In this document: in pieces, positions 63,301 through 64,000 of the stretch
Layout of the letters: each line of letters starts with the position of its first letter
Position numbering within the stretch: the first letter of the stretch is position 1
Assembly (NCBI GenBank): GCA_009841105.1
Contig: VXMM01000023.1
Location: 124,001 to 188,000 of the forward strand
Direction of reading: 5' to 3'
Length of the DNA: 64,000 nucleotides
Source: Acidimicrobiia bacterium
GTDB taxonomy: Bacteria > Actinomycetota > Acidimicrobiia > Spongiisociales > Spongiisociaceae
Notes under the pieces: generated by a model
The model's database searches: none
What the model was told of the DNA's origin: nothing
The model's input: the letters and a program-made list of their open reading frames with translations, nothing else
Position numbers and translations under genes: made by a program

Positions 63301-63589
63301 CGAGCTGAGGAGCGAGGGCCGGGCCCGCGAGGTGGTATCACGGATCCAGCGTGCCCGGCGCGACATCGGGCTAGAGGTCACCGACCGGATCCGGCTCCGG
63401 TACAAGACCGACGACGATCTCCTCGGCGAGGCTATCGAAACCCATGCCGATTTCATCGCCGGCGAGGTGCTGGCGCTGACGATCGAGGCCGGGTCTACGG
63501 CGGGAGGCATGAGGTTCGAGATCGGCCGCAGCATCCTGTCGGTACGGCTCGAGAAGGCAGCCGCGGCCGATGGCAACTCCATAGCCTGA
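60380..63589 (+). CDS. ileS: isoleucyl-tRNA synthetase, eukaryote-like (IleS2) type
   Basis: 1069-residue class I aminoacyl-tRNA synthetase. The ATP motifs are HYGH (67-70) and KMSKR (613-617). The editing domain includes [17 protein letters not shown]. The sequence pattern ([40 protein letters not shown]) and the absence of the C-terminal Cys4 zinc finger place it with the IleS2 group, in which resistance to mupirocin is frequent. ATG 60380. The leader lacks T-box elements. Confidence 0.96.
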   Translation: [1069 protein letters not shown]

Positions 63590-63647
63590 TCCAGAGAGGC
63601 AGCGGCCGGCGCAACCGCCTTCTCCTGCTGTCGATACCGGGAACCCG

Positions 63648-64000
63648 CTACCCGAACCGGCGCGGTGAGAACGGCTCCAAGTCGAGGTCGGTGGGTCGGT
63701 CGCAGATGATCTGGGCTACGAGCCGGCCGGTTAGAGGACCGTGCGACAGACCGAGCTTGCCGTGGCCGACGGCGTAGGTGACGTTGCGCCAGCCGGATGA
63801 CCGACCGATCATGGGAAGGCCGTCGGGTGTTACCGGCCGCAGACCCGCCCATCGTTCCAGCACGGTGAGCTCGGGGTCGAGCCGCACCCGGGATCGAGCG
63901 TTGGCCTCGACCTGAGCCAGGCGGCGGAGCGACGGCCTGGTATCGAGGCGCCCCAACTCGAGCCAGCCGCTCAACCTCAGCTTGTCCCCTATCGGGTTCA
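63648..64000 (-). CDS. FAD-dependent D-amino-acid dehydrogenase-like protein (C-terminal part)
   Basis: The last ~117 residues of a DAO-superfamily flavoprotein; the gene continues beyond the right edge. The text GLRPVTPDGLPMIGRSS, then VTYAVGHGKLGLSHGPLTGR, is typical of the FAD-binding C-terminal segment of DadA-like enzymes (TPDGLPMIG; GHG-x-LG). It is open through position 64000 without a start. The substrate is unknown, but D-amino acids are the usual ones for this group. Confidence 0.88.
   Translation of the reverse strand, partial: NPIGDKLRLSGWLELGRLDTRPSLRRLAQVEANARSRVRLDPELTVLERWAGLRPVTPDGLPMIGRSSGWRNVTYAVGHGKLGLSHGPLTGRLVAQIICDRPTDLDLEPFSPRRFG

Overview
The window is dense, high-GC bacterial chromosome and carries no plasmid, phage or insertion-sequence markers. 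Gene content points to Actinomycetota, most likely an uncultured Acidimicrobiia-type lineage. The evidence is an RsrA/SigR-like zinc anti-sigma pair, a DUF2342 metalloprotease beside tilS-hpt-ftsH, an MpaB-family oxygenase, the actinobacterial ftsH-folE-folP-folB-folK order, an IleS of the eukaryote-like type, a topoisomerase I with GRYGPY repeats instead of zinc fingers, and a lipoprotein with a Thr-rich linker. The lineage is inferred from gene content; no marker was compared against a database.

Layout. Positions 1-5.1 kb hold a GNAT acetyltransferase, an MFS and a MATE transporter, and an nth-xpt-thioesterase operon. Positions 5.1-13.7 kb, all on the minus strand, form a folate/housekeeping operon: DUF2342 protease, tilS, hpt, ftsH, folE, folP, a catalytically dead phosphatase-like protein, a ClpC N-domain fused to FolB, folK, and a small membrane protein. 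Positions 13.7-18.6 kb contain a small membrane protein, a ~26% GC spacer, an MpaB-like oxygenase, the sigma/anti-sigma pair, tRNA-Thr(CGT), a PlsC-like acyltransferase, a K+ channel and an O-methyltransferase. Positions 18.7-24.5 kb contain holB, tmk, an MFS protein with an apparent ATA start, and topA. Positions 24.5-40.5 kb hold a bactofilin-like membrane protein behind a complete complex I operon (nuoA to nuoN, with nuoE and nuoF fused).

Positions 40.6-53.1 kb are the accessory part. An ABC exporter with an apparent ATC start is followed by an operon coding for a YnjBCD-like importer and a long arylsulfatase. Facing it across a promoter region with an inverted repeat is a second long arylsulfatase, followed by a Gfo/Idh/MocA dehydrogenase. 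The likely theme is desulfation and uptake or oxidation of a sulfated compound of unknown identity. Positions 53.2-64 kb hold a frameshifted remnant, an AroQ-alpha/beta hydrolase fusion, dnaE, rluD-like, lspA, a DksA/TraR protein, ileS and the end of a D-amino-acid-dehydrogenase-like gene cut by the window edge.

The least ordinary items are the ClpN-FolB fusion inside the folate operon, the dead phosphatase beside it, the AroQ-hydrolase fusion, two genes that seem to start at ATA/ATC behind well-placed Shine-Dalgarno sequences, the sulfatase/YnjBCD island, a 34-bp repeat present 3' of both holB and rluD, and the AT-rich spacer at 14.07-14.17 kb.
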